From an uncultured Algibacter sp. (lineage in GTDB: Bacteria; Bacteroidota; Bacteroidia; Flavobacteriales; Flavobacteriaceae), in NCBI RefSeq assembly GCF_947495675.1, contig NZ_CANLZX010000003.1, forward strand, positions 1-64,000: a stretch of 64,000 bases of DNA. The letters run 5' to 3'. This document shows, piece after piece, positions 53,083 to 60,948 of the stretch (position 1 is the stretch's first letter; every line of letters starts with the position of its first letter). Position numbers and translations under genes: made by a program. Below the pieces are notes generated by a model. The model did no database searches and had not been told where the DNA came from. It worked only from the letters and a program-made list of their open reading frames with translations.

Positions 53083-53720
53083 TAGTCTCCACAATAATAA
53101 CAACCACTAAGCGATATAGATGCGCCAATGGTTATTGTTAATAAATCTCCATTAAAGGAGCCAAATCCATTTAAGACTGGATTAAAATCTTTAGCAAAAC
53201 CTTTTAAATAAGAAGCATCTAGATAAATAGATAACTTATCTGAAACACCGTAATGAAACTCCATTCCTGCCATTACATTTAAGTAAGATATTTTGTTTGC
53301 ACCATAATTCCCCAATGGTTTTATCAAGGAATACCCTGGACCCGCATGAATAAAAGCACCCAAATTATTTGAAAAACTTGTAATTATTGAAGCATCATAG
53401 ACCAATTGAGCATTAATGCGCGAGTAATTAACTTTAAATTCTGGTGAATTATCTGTATTCGAAAAGCGATTAAAACCAAAATCTAATTTAGCTCCTAACT
53501 TTTGCTTAAACATATATTGCAAACCTAAATTAATAGTTGGAAAGTTCATAGAATTCGCCTCAAAATCATTAACAAAACCATTTGATGAAGGGGCATTAAC
53601 CCCTAATGCAAACTGCGCCTTGAAAGTACTTGTATCACCCTGTGAAAAACTTATAAAACTACATAAATACAATACTAAAACTAAACATATATGTGTATTC
53701 AATTTAAAACTTGAGGTCAT
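53082..53720 (-). CDS. Outer-membrane beta-barrel protein
   Basis: 212 residues. Signal peptide (ending near ISFSQG), then alternating strands such as [37 protein letters not shown] and [17 protein letters not shown], ending [10 protein letters not shown]. This is the eight-stranded OmpA/W-like barrel type. The unusual Cys-Tyr-Tyr-Cys C-terminus overlaps the ruvC start. First gene of the operon that continues to the YjbR gene. Function unknown. Confidence 0.8.
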   Translation of the reverse strand: MTSSFKLNTHICLVLVLYLCSFISFSQGDTSTFKAQFALGVNAPSSNGFVNDFEANSMNFPTINLGLQYMFKQKLGAKLDFGFNRFSNTDNSPEFKVNYSRINAQLVYDASIITSFSNNLGAFIHAGPGYSLIKPLGNYGANKISYLNVMAGMEFHYGVSDKLSIYLDASYLKGFAKDFNPVLNGFGSFNGDLLTITIGASISLSGCYYCGD

Positions 53721-53750
53721 ATGGTAATATTAATTTAATTTGCAACACCA

Positions 53751-54719
53751 ATGCATTATAAGCTGCCATACAAAACTAAACAATTCTTTTTTGTACTTAT
53801 TAAATTAAGTATTGTAGTTGGTGCTTTTTATTTTATTTATAATAAACTAACAAATAATAGTGTTTTATCATTTTCAGAGTTTATTGGTTTTTCGATAAAA
53901 AACAATGTTTTTTCACTTAAAAACATTGTTTTTTTGCTAATTTTAAGTGTTTTTAATTGGTTTTTCGAAATATTAAAATGGAAAACTTTGGTGAGTTTTA
54001 TTAAAAAAATCACTTTTAATGATGCCAAAGAACAAAGTTTAGGTTCATTAACCGCTTCTTTATTTACTCCAAATAGAATTGGCGAATATGGAGCTAAAGC
54101 TATGTATTATACATCTCATTTTAGAAAACGCGTTTTGCTGGTTAATCTATTAAGTAACATTTTACAAATGGGTGTTACTACTATGCTTGGTATTATTGGG
54201 TTTATCTTATTCGTTTTAAAATATAACCCAGAATTTAATTATTATAAAATAATAAGATTTATAGTTTTACTATTAATTACAGTTATTTTATTTGGTTTTG
54301 GAATAACTAGAAGTAACCGTAAATTTAAAGGAGTTACAATAAATAAAATTAAACGTTTTATAACGGAATACCCTAAAAAAAAATTGGCTTTAGGGTTATT
54401 TTATTCTGTAATTAGATATGCTATTTTTTCTTTTCAATTTTACTTTTTATTACAAATTTTTCAAGTAAATATCAGCTATATAAATGCCATAAAAATCATT
54501 ACAACCATGTATTTATTAGCATCGATAGTTCCAACTATTTTTGTTTTTGATGTTATTATAAAAGGAAGTATTGCTGTTTATTTATTTACTTTTGCTGATA
54601 TAAATGAATTAGTAATTTTATGTATCATTACAATAATGTGGCTGCTTAATTTTGCATTCCCTAGCCTACTTGGAAGTTATTATGTACTAAACTTTAACCT
54701 TCCAAAAAGCCAACAATAA
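53751..54719 (+). CDS. Flippase-like integral membrane protein (LPG synthase TM/UPF0104 family)
   Basis: 322 residues with about eight membrane helices. The family motif SLGSLTASLFTPNRIGEYGA (the core of the lysylphosphatidylglycerol-synthase membrane domain) sits near residue 97. No aminoacyl-transfer domain, so a lipid or glycan-lipid transporter is likelier. Two bases separate it from the GT2 gene, which suggests one pathway for an envelope lipid or glycan. Divergent from the ruvC operon. Confidence 0.8.
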   Translation: MHYKLPYKTKQFFFVLIKLSIVVGAFYFIYNKLTNNSVLSFSEFIGFSIKNNVFSLKNIVFLLILSVFNWFFEILKWKTLVSFIKKITFNDAKEQSLGSLTASLFTPNRIGEYGAKAMYYTSHFRKRVLLVNLLSNILQMGVTTMLGIIGFILFVLKYNPEFNYYKIIRFIVLLLITVILFGFGITRSNRKFKGVTINKIKRFITEYPKKKLALGLFYSVIRYAIFSFQFYFLLQIFQVNISYINAIKIITTMYLLASIVPTIFVFDVIIKGSIAVYLFTFADINELVILCIITIMWLLNFAFPSLLGSYYVLNFNLPKSQQ

Positions 54720-54721
54720 CT

Positions 54722-55852
54722 ATGTTTATAATTAGTTTAATTATTACAATAACCTATTTAATTTTAATAGGAAGCTTCATTTTTGGTTTCGATAAAATCT
54801 CGATATTTAAGTTAGAAGATATTCCAGCTAAAACTAAGTTTTCTATAATTATTCCCTTTAGAAACGAAGCTGCAAATCTACCTAGTTTACTAAAGTCTAT
54901 TGGAAGTTTAAACTACCCAAAACACCTTTTTGAAATTATTTTTATTGATGATGAATCAAAAGATGATTCTATTAAAATTATTAATCAATTTATAAACACA
55001 CTTGAACGAAATCAAGACATTAAAATTATTTCAAATAAAAGACAAACAAATTCGCCAAAAAAAGATGCTATAACCTCAGCTATTAACATAGCTAAGTTTG
55101 ATTGGATAATAACTACAGATGCAGATTGCCAGTTACCAACATTTTGGCTGGATTGTTTTGACCAATATATTCAAAAACATAATACCATATGCATTGCTGC
55201 TCCAGTAGCTTATAACAAACATCATTCTTTTTTAAATAAATTTCAAATACTAGATATATTGAGTTTACAAGGTGCAACCATAGGTGGTTTTGGACTCAAC
55301 AAACCTTTTTTGTGTAATGGCGCTAATTTAGGGTATAAAAAAGCCACCTTTATTGAATTAAACGGTTTTAATGGCAATACCCATATTGCAAGTGGTGATG
55401 ATATTTTTCTGTTAGAAAAAATTTCCAAAAAACACCTTAGCCAATTACACTACTTAAAATGTAAAGAGGCTATAGTAAAAACACAAGCGCAACCCACATG
55501 GAAAAACTTAACAGCTCAACGTATTCGTTGGGCAGCAAAAACAAGCGCCTATAATAATTGGTTTGGCAAACTTACAGGCTTAACTGTTTTACTCATGAAT
55601 GCCATAATTTTTATTACGCTAACCCTTTATATTATTGATGTTTTTAAATTTATAACTTTTTTTTATATAGCTTTTTTAAAGTTTAATATTGATTTCTATT
55701 TAATACATAAATCAGCTTCATTTTTTAACCAAAAAAACATTCTAAAAAATTACATTTTAGGGTTTATCATTTATCCATTTTTTAGTGTTTATGTAGCATG
55801 TATATCTATATTTTCTGGTTACAAATGGAAGGGACGTAGCTTTAAAAAATAA
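54722..55852 (+). CDS. Membrane-bound family 2 glycosyltransferase
   Basis: 376 residues. A short N-terminal helix, GT2 fold with SIIIPFRNEAANLPSLLKSI, FIDDESKDDS (first Asp motif), WIITTDADCQLP (DxD), SGDDIFLLEK, and RIRWAAKTSAY (the Q/R..RW motif), then two or three C-terminal helices. Transfers sugar from a nucleotide donor to a lipid or polymer at the inner membrane. Coupled to the flippase-like gene. Confidence 0.88.
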   Translation: MFIISLIITITYLILIGSFIFGFDKISIFKLEDIPAKTKFSIIIPFRNEAANLPSLLKSIGSLNYPKHLFEIIFIDDESKDDSIKIINQFINTLERNQDIKIISNKRQTNSPKKDAITSAINIAKFDWIITTDADCQLPTFWLDCFDQYIQKHNTICIAAPVAYNKHHSFLNKFQILDILSLQGATIGGFGLNKPFLCNGANLGYKKATFIELNGFNGNTHIASGDDIFLLEKISKKHLSQLHYLKCKEAIVKTQAQPTWKNLTAQRIRWAAKTSAYNNWFGKLTGLTVLLMNAIIFITLTLYIIDVFKFITFFYIAFLKFNIDFYLIHKSASFFNQKNILKNYILGFIIYPFFSVYVACISIFSGYKWKGRSFKK

Positions 55853-55914
55853 AAACCATCCTAATATTTTATAAAAATTAAGTTTTACTAATAATTTTAC
55901 TAGCTTTATAGCTT

Positions 55915-56649
55915 ATGGATTTACTTAAAAAAACCTCAAACCCAGCCTTTAAAAGTTACTTTTTTGGAGAAAAAACAGCGTCACAAAAAACCATGACAGT
56001 AACAGGTATTTTTATAAAATCTATGTTATCCATAGCCATTATAATTATCATTTCTATTGGCATGTGGAAACTTAATAAAACTGGAACAAATATAAAATGG
56101 TATTCTATGGGCGGTATGCTAGCAGCTATTGTTATTAGCATTGTCATTTCTGTTCGTCAACATTGGGCACATATTTTAGTACCACTTTACGCAATTGCAA
56201 AAGGCTTTTTTCTGGGAGCCATGACTGTTTATGCCCATGCACAATTCCCAAATTTACCTTACCAAGCCATTGGGATAACAGTTGTTACATTTATAGTAAT
56301 GCTACTTCTCTACCAAGCACGAATTATTATTGTTACTAAAAAGTTACGAAGTGTTATAATAACAGCTGCAGCAAGTATTTTTGTAATCTATATAATATCT
56401 TGGATTTTAAGTTTTTTTGGTATTAAAGTATTTATCTGGGGTACTACATGGCCTGCAATTATTTTCAACATACTTGCCGCAATCTTTGCCTCTCTATCAC
56501 TCCTTCTAGACTTTGATTATATTGAACGCCACAAAAACAGATCGCCAAAATACAAAGAATGGCTAGCTACTTGGGGCCTTCTTGTTACATTAGTTTGGTT
56601 ATATATGGAAGTTTTAAGACTTATGCGAAAATTAGCAATTAAGTTTTAA
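55915..56649 (+). CDS. Bax inhibitor-1/YccA-type membrane protein
   Basis: 244 residues with seven membrane helices. Begins NPAFKSYFFGEKTASQKTMT; has VPLYAIAKGFFLGAMTVYAH, and FASLSLLLDFDYIERHKNRSPKY followed by EWLATWGLLVTLVWLYMEVL, which carry the conserved Asp pair of the family. Thought to be a leak channel or protease modulator in bacteria. Last gene before a repeat element. Confidence 0.85.
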   Translation: MDLLKKTSNPAFKSYFFGEKTASQKTMTVTGIFIKSMLSIAIIIIISIGMWKLNKTGTNIKWYSMGGMLAAIVISIVISVRQHWAHILVPLYAIAKGFFLGAMTVYAHAQFPNLPYQAIGITVVTFIVMLLLYQARIIIVTKKLRSVIITAAASIFVIYIISWILSFFGIKVFIWGTTWPAIIFNILAAIFASLSLLLDFDYIERHKNRSPKYKEWLATWGLLVTLVWLYMEVLRLMRKLAIKF

Positions 56650-56658
56650 TTTTTTATG

Positions 56659-56739
56659 GCGTTACCCAAAGGGTCGGGCTTTACGCTGCAAGTCCTCGCT
56701 CGTTCCTCGCTGTGGGCTTTCCTCTGCAATCCCTAACGC
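56659..56739 (+). repeat. Intergenic repeat element, copy 2
   Basis: Begins GCGTTACCCAAAGGGTCG and ends AATCCCTAACGC, ends inverted (GCGTTA / TAACGC). Same outer parts as the copy at 42684-42770, different middle. Located between two convergent genes. Higher G+C than its surroundings and no ORF. Confidence 0.65.
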
Positions 56740-56802
56740 AGATAAACTTACAATAGGCAGTTAAAAGAACTTAGTGAGTATATTTGTAAGTGCCTAAAAA
56801 AG

Positions 56803-57288
56803 CTAATTTACATGAATTACAATAGGCAGCTTAAACTCTGTAGTTACATGTTGCCCACGTTTTATTGCTGGAAATATTTTAGGTAAGGTATCAAGACTTT
56901 TATTAAGTAATTGCTTAATATTAGGGATTTCTTGAGTTGTAAGTGAATCTATTTTTGATTGCAGTAATAATAACTCTCCATTTTTAGTTACTCGAAAATG
57001 TAACATAATGGTATCTTTAATATCTTGAGTAACAACAATATGCTCACTTAATAAATAGTCTATAATATTCTTAGTAATAGTTTGTTGAAAACACAAAGTT
57101 CTCTCTGCTTTTGAAATAGAAGTTTCACATTTTGAAAAACTAGGATACTCATCAACTTCATTCCAATTAAATGTCTGTAATTCTTCTTGAAGAATAGCCT
57201 CAGAAGATGTTTTTTTCACATTTAAATACTCACAAGAAGTAAGCGATAAAATGAATATTAAAACTAAAAAATTCTTCATGGACATCAA
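56803..57288 (-). CDS. Lipoprotein with a TonB C-terminal-like domain
   Basis: 161 residues. Lipoprotein signal (SLTSCEYLNV). The body parallels the C-terminal domain of the M56 protein just upstream: VDEYPSFSKCE corresponds to EQPPVFPGCE, IMLHFRVTKNGELLLL to INILFKIDNKGDVVDV, and TEFKLPIVIHVN to VLYSLPIIFAVAE. So it is a TonB_C-type fold without a proline-rich span or inner-membrane helix. It lies 97 bp downstream of the M56 gene, beyond a hairpin terminator. Role unknown; may be a stand-alone partner of the M56 system. Confidence 0.7.
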   Translation of the reverse strand: MMSMKNFLVLIFILSLTSCEYLNVKKTSSEAILQEELQTFNWNEVDEYPSFSKCETSISKAERTLCFQQTITKNIIDYLLSEHIVVTQDIKDTIMLHFRVTKNGELLLLQSKIDSLTTQEIPNIKQLLNKSLDTLPKIFPAIKRGQHVTTEFKLPIVIHVN

Positions 57289-57337
57289 CTGAAACCGAAA
57301 AATACAATTTTTTTAGGTTTTAAATAATTTAAAAAAG

Positions 57338-57365
57338 AAAAACCGAAGCATTCACCTCGGTTTTT
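57338..57365 (-). terminator. Terminator of the second BlaI/M56 operon
   Basis: AAAAACCGA / TCGGTTTTT stem with a 10-nt loop, 20 bp beyond the M56 stop codon, with T-rich sequence following on the minus strand. Confidence 0.75.
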
Positions 57366-57384
57366 AATCATTTTCTTAAATTAA

Positions 57385-58992
57385 TTACTCTGCAACAGCA
57401 AAAATTATTGGGAGCGAATAAAGTACATTTACTTGTTTTCCCTCATATTCTCCTGGCTTAAATTTAGGCAGCGTTTTAATAACTCTAATAGCTTCAGTTT
57501 CTAAACCATCGTGACCCGCTCTAGAACGCACATCTACCACATCGCCTTTATTATCTATTTTAAACAGAATATTAATCCGTTGTTTTCCTTTCAAGTTAAG
57601 GCTATCTGCTAATTTTATATTAAAGTTATTATTAACATGCATTGAAATGTTTTTAGACATACATTTCTTTTGCTCATTTGCAGATAAATTTTCACATCCT
57701 GGAAAAACTGGTGGCTGTTCTATTACTGCAAATGGGATATCAACATACTTTATTACATCTGCAAAAAACGGATCATTAAATCCACCTTCACTAGTTAAAA
57801 CAAGTAAGCCTTTAAGTTCCTTATTTTCTTCATCACTTACATTTCCTTGCATTTGAATTTGCTCAAAAACTTCAGATATCATCTTAACTAATTCTGAATC
57901 TGCCTGTTGTGAAGTATAATCTCTTACTTGATTTACCAAGCCTTGATCGAAATTTTCTCCCTTAGTAATCTTTAATAATAAATTTAGCCCTTTTTCTTCA
58001 TTTTCATTTAAGTTACCTTGAACTTGTATTTGATGCTTTACAGATTTAATCTTCTTAATTAAAGGTGATTCTTTATCTATATCTTTAGTAATGCTAACAC
58101 CATCCTTTTTAACATTAGTAGCTTCAATACATGAGGTATAAATTAACATTCCAAAAACTAATGGAATTAAAAGCGCATACTTAAATAAATTAATTTGTTT
58201 TGATTTTGATTTTTGTAACATAATGATTCGTTTTTTGATTAATGATTTTTTAAAAAATGGATTGATGAATGTAATATTTTTAGTCTCGAAAACTTGAGAT
58301 AATAAGTTTTGATAGTAATGTTTTTTACTATGATTTTTTACCGCTTCATCATCTGCAATAAACTCATGAAGGGTCATCATTCTGTTTTGATACATATACA
58401 CTAAAGGATTAAACCAAAATAAGATTCGTAATAGCTCAAAAAACAACAAATCTAGTGTGTGCTTTTCCTTTACATGTACCATTTCATGTTTTAAAATGGC
58501 TTCTCTTTCGTCGCTTGATAGGTTATCTCCTAAAAAAATAAAATTAAAAAACGAAAATGCCATATTGCTTTTCAATAAGCTAATAATAAGAAAATTACTT
58601 ACTTTCTGTTTTGGGTTTCTGTAAAACAAGAATAGTAATTTCACTAATTTAAAGATGAATAAAAGAGTGGCTATTATAGCACCAAAATAAAATAATAACT
58701 CCCAAGACCAAGATGTACTATTATTCAATAGTATTGGCGATAATTCTATTGGAGTTATTTCTGTCGGGTTATTGTTTCCAATAATAATTTCGGGTAATTT
58801 AATAACGTAATCTTGTGAAATAATGTGCTTAAAACTACTTATTTTAATAAATGGAATTATTAACGAAAACAAAGCAGTTACTAATAAATAAACTCTGTTC
58901 CAGTTAAAGAAGGTTTCCTTTTTTAAGAATGCATCATAAATAATTAAAAAGAATAACTGAAAAGCAATAACCTGTATAATATAATGTAACAT
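57385..58992 (-). CDS. M56 (BlaR1-like) metallopeptidase fused to a TonB C-terminal domain
   Basis: 535 residues. Four membrane helices with the zinc motif ILKHEMVHVKEKHTLD (HExxH near residue 167) and LHEFIADDEAV; a further helix (YALLIPLVFGMLIYTSC) near 285; then two similar segments (KHQIQVQGNLNENEEKGLNLLL and FEQIQMQGNVSDEENKELKGLL); and a TonB_C domain (VFPGCENLSANEQKKC, INILFKIDNKGDVVDVRSR, AIRVIKTLPKFKPG). The pairing of M56 with TonB_C is common in Flavobacteria and suggests sensing of outer-membrane transport state. Coupled to its BlaI gene (2-bp gap). Confidence 0.87.
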   Translation of the reverse strand: MLHYIIQVIAFQLFFLIIYDAFLKKETFFNWNRVYLLVTALFSLIIPFIKISSFKHIISQDYVIKLPEIIIGNNNPTEITPIELSPILLNNSTSWSWELLFYFGAIIATLLFIFKLVKLLFLFYRNPKQKVSNFLIISLLKSNMAFSFFNFIFLGDNLSSDEREAILKHEMVHVKEKHTLDLLFFELLRILFWFNPLVYMYQNRMMTLHEFIADDEAVKNHSKKHYYQNLLSQVFETKNITFINPFFKKSLIKKRIIMLQKSKSKQINLFKYALLIPLVFGMLIYTSCIEATNVKKDGVSITKDIDKESPLIKKIKSVKHQIQVQGNLNENEEKGLNLLLKITKGENFDQGLVNQVRDYTSQQADSELVKMISEVFEQIQMQGNVSDEENKELKGLLVLTSEGGFNDPFFADVIKYVDIPFAVIEQPPVFPGCENLSANEQKKCMSKNISMHVNNNFNIKLADSLNLKGKQRINILFKIDNKGDVVDVRSRAGHDGLETEAIRVIKTLPKFKPGEYEGKQVNVLYSLPIIFAVAE

Positions 58993-58994
58993 AA

Positions 58995-59357
58995 CTAAGA
59001 CTCTTTTTTATTAATTTCTTTTAGCACAGACTCTAAGTCTTTAATATTCATATCGTTTTTCTTCACAAAAAACGAAACCATACTCTTAAAAGAGCCTTGA
59101 AAATAATTATCAACCAATTTATTGATGGATTGATTGCTATAGTCTTGTTTTTGCATTAACGGAAAATACACATGGCCTTTCCCTTCTTTTTCATAATTAA
59201 CAAAACCTTTATTTTCTAGAATTCTTACAATTGTTGATACTGTATTATATGCAGGTTTAGGCTCTGGAAATTCTTCAATTATTGCTTTTACATTGGCTTT
59301 TTTTAATCGCCAAAGTATTTGCATAATATCTTCTTCTGCTTTTGTAAGTTGTTTCAT
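58995..59357 (-). CDS. BlaI/MecI/CopY-family repressor (second)
   Basis: 120 residues: LTKAEEDIMQILWRLKKANV, YNTVSTIVRILENKGFVNYE, HVYFPLMQKQDYSNQ and a C-terminal dimerisation helix. Same family as the 43.7-kb repressor but with a different operator type upstream (AACTAAA...TTTAGTT). Represses itself and the linked M56 gene; the signal is unknown. Confidence 0.9.
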   Translation of the reverse strand: MKQLTKAEEDIMQILWRLKKANVKAIIEEFPEPKPAYNTVSTIVRILENKGFVNYEKEGKGHVYFPLMQKQDYSNQSINKLVDNYFQGSFKSMVSFFVKKNDMNIKDLESVLKEINKKES

Positions 59358-59380
59358 AATTAATCTAAATCTATTTATTC

Positions 59381-59440
59381 AACTAAACTTTTAGTTAAAC
59401 AAATATAACTAAAAAATTAGTTTAAACTAATTTTTTAGTT
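59381..59440 (-). promoter_or_regulatory. Operator array of the second BlaI/M56 module
   Basis: 59381-59396 reads AACTAAACTTTTAGTT (7-bp arms). 59407-59440 is a perfect 34-bp palindrome made of two mirrored sites, each AACTAAAAAATTAGTTT or its complement. Together they form three AACTAA...TTAGTT sites 24-59 bp... upstream of the repressor start on the minus strand, consistent with autoregulation by a BlaI-type dimer. Confidence 0.75.
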
Positions 59441-59499
59441 TAAAAATGTAACATTTGGCATGGTTTTTAGTCTAATTAGTATATAACTTAAACAATTTT

Positions 59500-60003
59500 A
59501 TGGATATTATTTTAATTATTATTGCTGCGTTTATTATGCTTTTAGGTATAGTTGGCAGCTTTTTACCTGTTTTACCAGGGCCTCTTACTAGTTGGATTGG
59601 ACTTTTAGTACTTCATTTCACAGATGCTATACCTATGGATAAATCTTTTCTAATTATAACATTCGCAATAGCAATGTTTATTTGGATTTTAGATTATATA
59701 ATTCCAGCCATTGGTACAAAACGTTTTGGTGGTAGTAAGTATGGCATGATAGGAACCACAATAGGACTTATTGTTGGATTAATAGCTCCAATTCCTGGAG
59801 GTATTATTATTGGGCCCTTTATTGGTGCATTAATTGGAGAATTGATTAATAAAAACGACACAAAAACAGCTACTAAGGCAGCATTTGGTTCATTTATAGG
59901 GTTTTTAACATCTACCTTTATAAAGTTTGTTGTTGCTATAATTTACCTTGGATTATTTATTGGCACTTTATGGGATTACCGAAACATATTATTTCAGTTT
60001 TAA
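59500..60003 (+). CDS. DUF456 membrane protein
   Basis: 167 residues, mostly hydrophobic: IILIIIAAFIMLLGIVGSFLP, VLPGPLTSWIGLLVLHF, DYIIPAIGTKRFGGSKYGMI, GLIAPIPGGIIIGPFIGALI. The GTKRFGGSK motif and the Gly-rich helices are typical of DUF456. Function unknown. Single gene, divergent from the BlaI operon. Confidence 0.88.
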   Translation: MDIILIIIAAFIMLLGIVGSFLPVLPGPLTSWIGLLVLHFTDAIPMDKSFLIITFAIAMFIWILDYIIPAIGTKRFGGSKYGMIGTTIGLIVGLIAPIPGGIIIGPFIGALIGELINKNDTKTATKAAFGSFIGFLTSTFIKFVVAIIYLGLFIGTLWDYRNILFQF

Positions 60004-60010
60004 AAAGAAG

Positions 60011-60043
60011 AAACCCTATGGGTCTCTCACCTCCATAGGGTTT
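60011..60043 (+). terminator. Terminator after the DUF456 gene
   Basis: AAACCCTATGG / CCATAGGGTTT, an 11-bp perfect stem with an 11-nt loop, 8 bp beyond the stop codon. The T-run is weak, so efficiency is uncertain. Confidence 0.65.
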
Positions 60044-60210
60044 GTGTAAATTGCTATTATCAACAAAAAAATTGAGGGATTAATTAATTTTTGAAGTGTT
60101 GATAGTACAAATATACTTAGAACTATTATCTTCAAACTGCGGGAAACCCGTAACAATTTTACGGGGTAACTGTACAATTCAGTTATAGTAAAGGTTTTAA
60201 TGGTATAAAA

Positions 60211-60243
60211 AAAAAGTGATTTTTAAATAAAAATCACTTTTTT
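60211..60243 (-). terminator. Terminator of the two-component operon
   Basis: AAAAAGTGATTTTT / AAAAATCACTTTTT stem with a 4-nt loop and long A/T runs on both sides, about 20 bp beyond the response-regulator stop codon. Confidence 0.8.
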
Positions 60244-60264
60244 TTATTTTATGTAATCTTTTAG

Positions 60265-60939
60265 CTATACAAATCCTTTTTTTCTAGCTTCAGAAAGCAA
60301 TGTTTCATCTTGCCCATCACTTACTTCAAATATTTCTCTAAGCTGTTTTTTTCTTTTTTCTATGGCACTTAATGATATATCTAAATGAGTGGCTAAATTT
60401 TTTGTTTTAACACCTTGAGATAATAAATAAAGTATTTTTCTATTCTTATCATCAATTACTATATCACTTGTAATAGCTTTTCTTATATGACTATTAACAG
60501 TACCGCTATAAAATGGTGGATTATTAAGGACTGCTTGAAAAGCACTTGCTAATTCTTTAGATGTTAAATCACTTTTAATCATAAATCCTTCTGGATCTAT
60601 AGTTTTAATAATATTATGAATTCTAAATGACTCATTAAACATGGTTAAAATAATGATTTTAGCATTTGGTAAAACCTTTCTAGCATACTCTGCTAAATCT
60701 TCTCCTGAACTCATTAAACCATTAGATGATGGAGGCAAACTTATGTCAACAAAAAGAACATTATATGGCCTTTCTAATTGAACTGATTTATCCATGTATG
60801 CCAAAGCTTCATCACAATTATTAGCAATATCAATTACTAATTCTTGATTGTCTTTTTTTGTGAATAATAATGTGTTTTGATACCCCTCAATAATCATAGG
60901 GTGATCATCAATCATAAGTATTTTAATTATTTCAGTCAT
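60265..60939 (-). CDS. NarL/LuxR-type response regulator
   Basis: 224 residues. Receiver with acidic pair in MIDDHPMIIEGY and phospho-Asp65 in VLFVDISLPPSS; C-terminal LuxR-type HTH (KNRKILYLLSQGVKTKNLAT, HLDISLSAIEKRKKQLREIF). It is 9 bp downstream of the histidine kinase gene, so the pair forms one phosphorelay. Target genes are unknown. Confidence 0.93.
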   Translation of the reverse strand: MTEIIKILMIDDHPMIIEGYQNTLLFTKKDNQELVIDIANNCDEALAYMDKSVQLERPYNVLFVDISLPPSSNGLMSSGEDLAEYARKVLPNAKIIILTMFNESFRIHNIIKTIDPEGFMIKSDLTSKELASAFQAVLNNPPFYSGTVNSHIRKAITSDIVIDDKNRKILYLLSQGVKTKNLATHLDISLSAIEKRKKQLREIFEVSDGQDETLLSEARKKGFV

Positions 60940-60948
60940 AATTTGGAG

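Noticed and set aside
42684..56739. The intergenic repeats as integron attC sites
   Set aside because: The ends GTTACC and CTAAC only loosely resemble attC core sites, copies are isolated between chromosomal genes, and no integron integrase or cassette array is seen.
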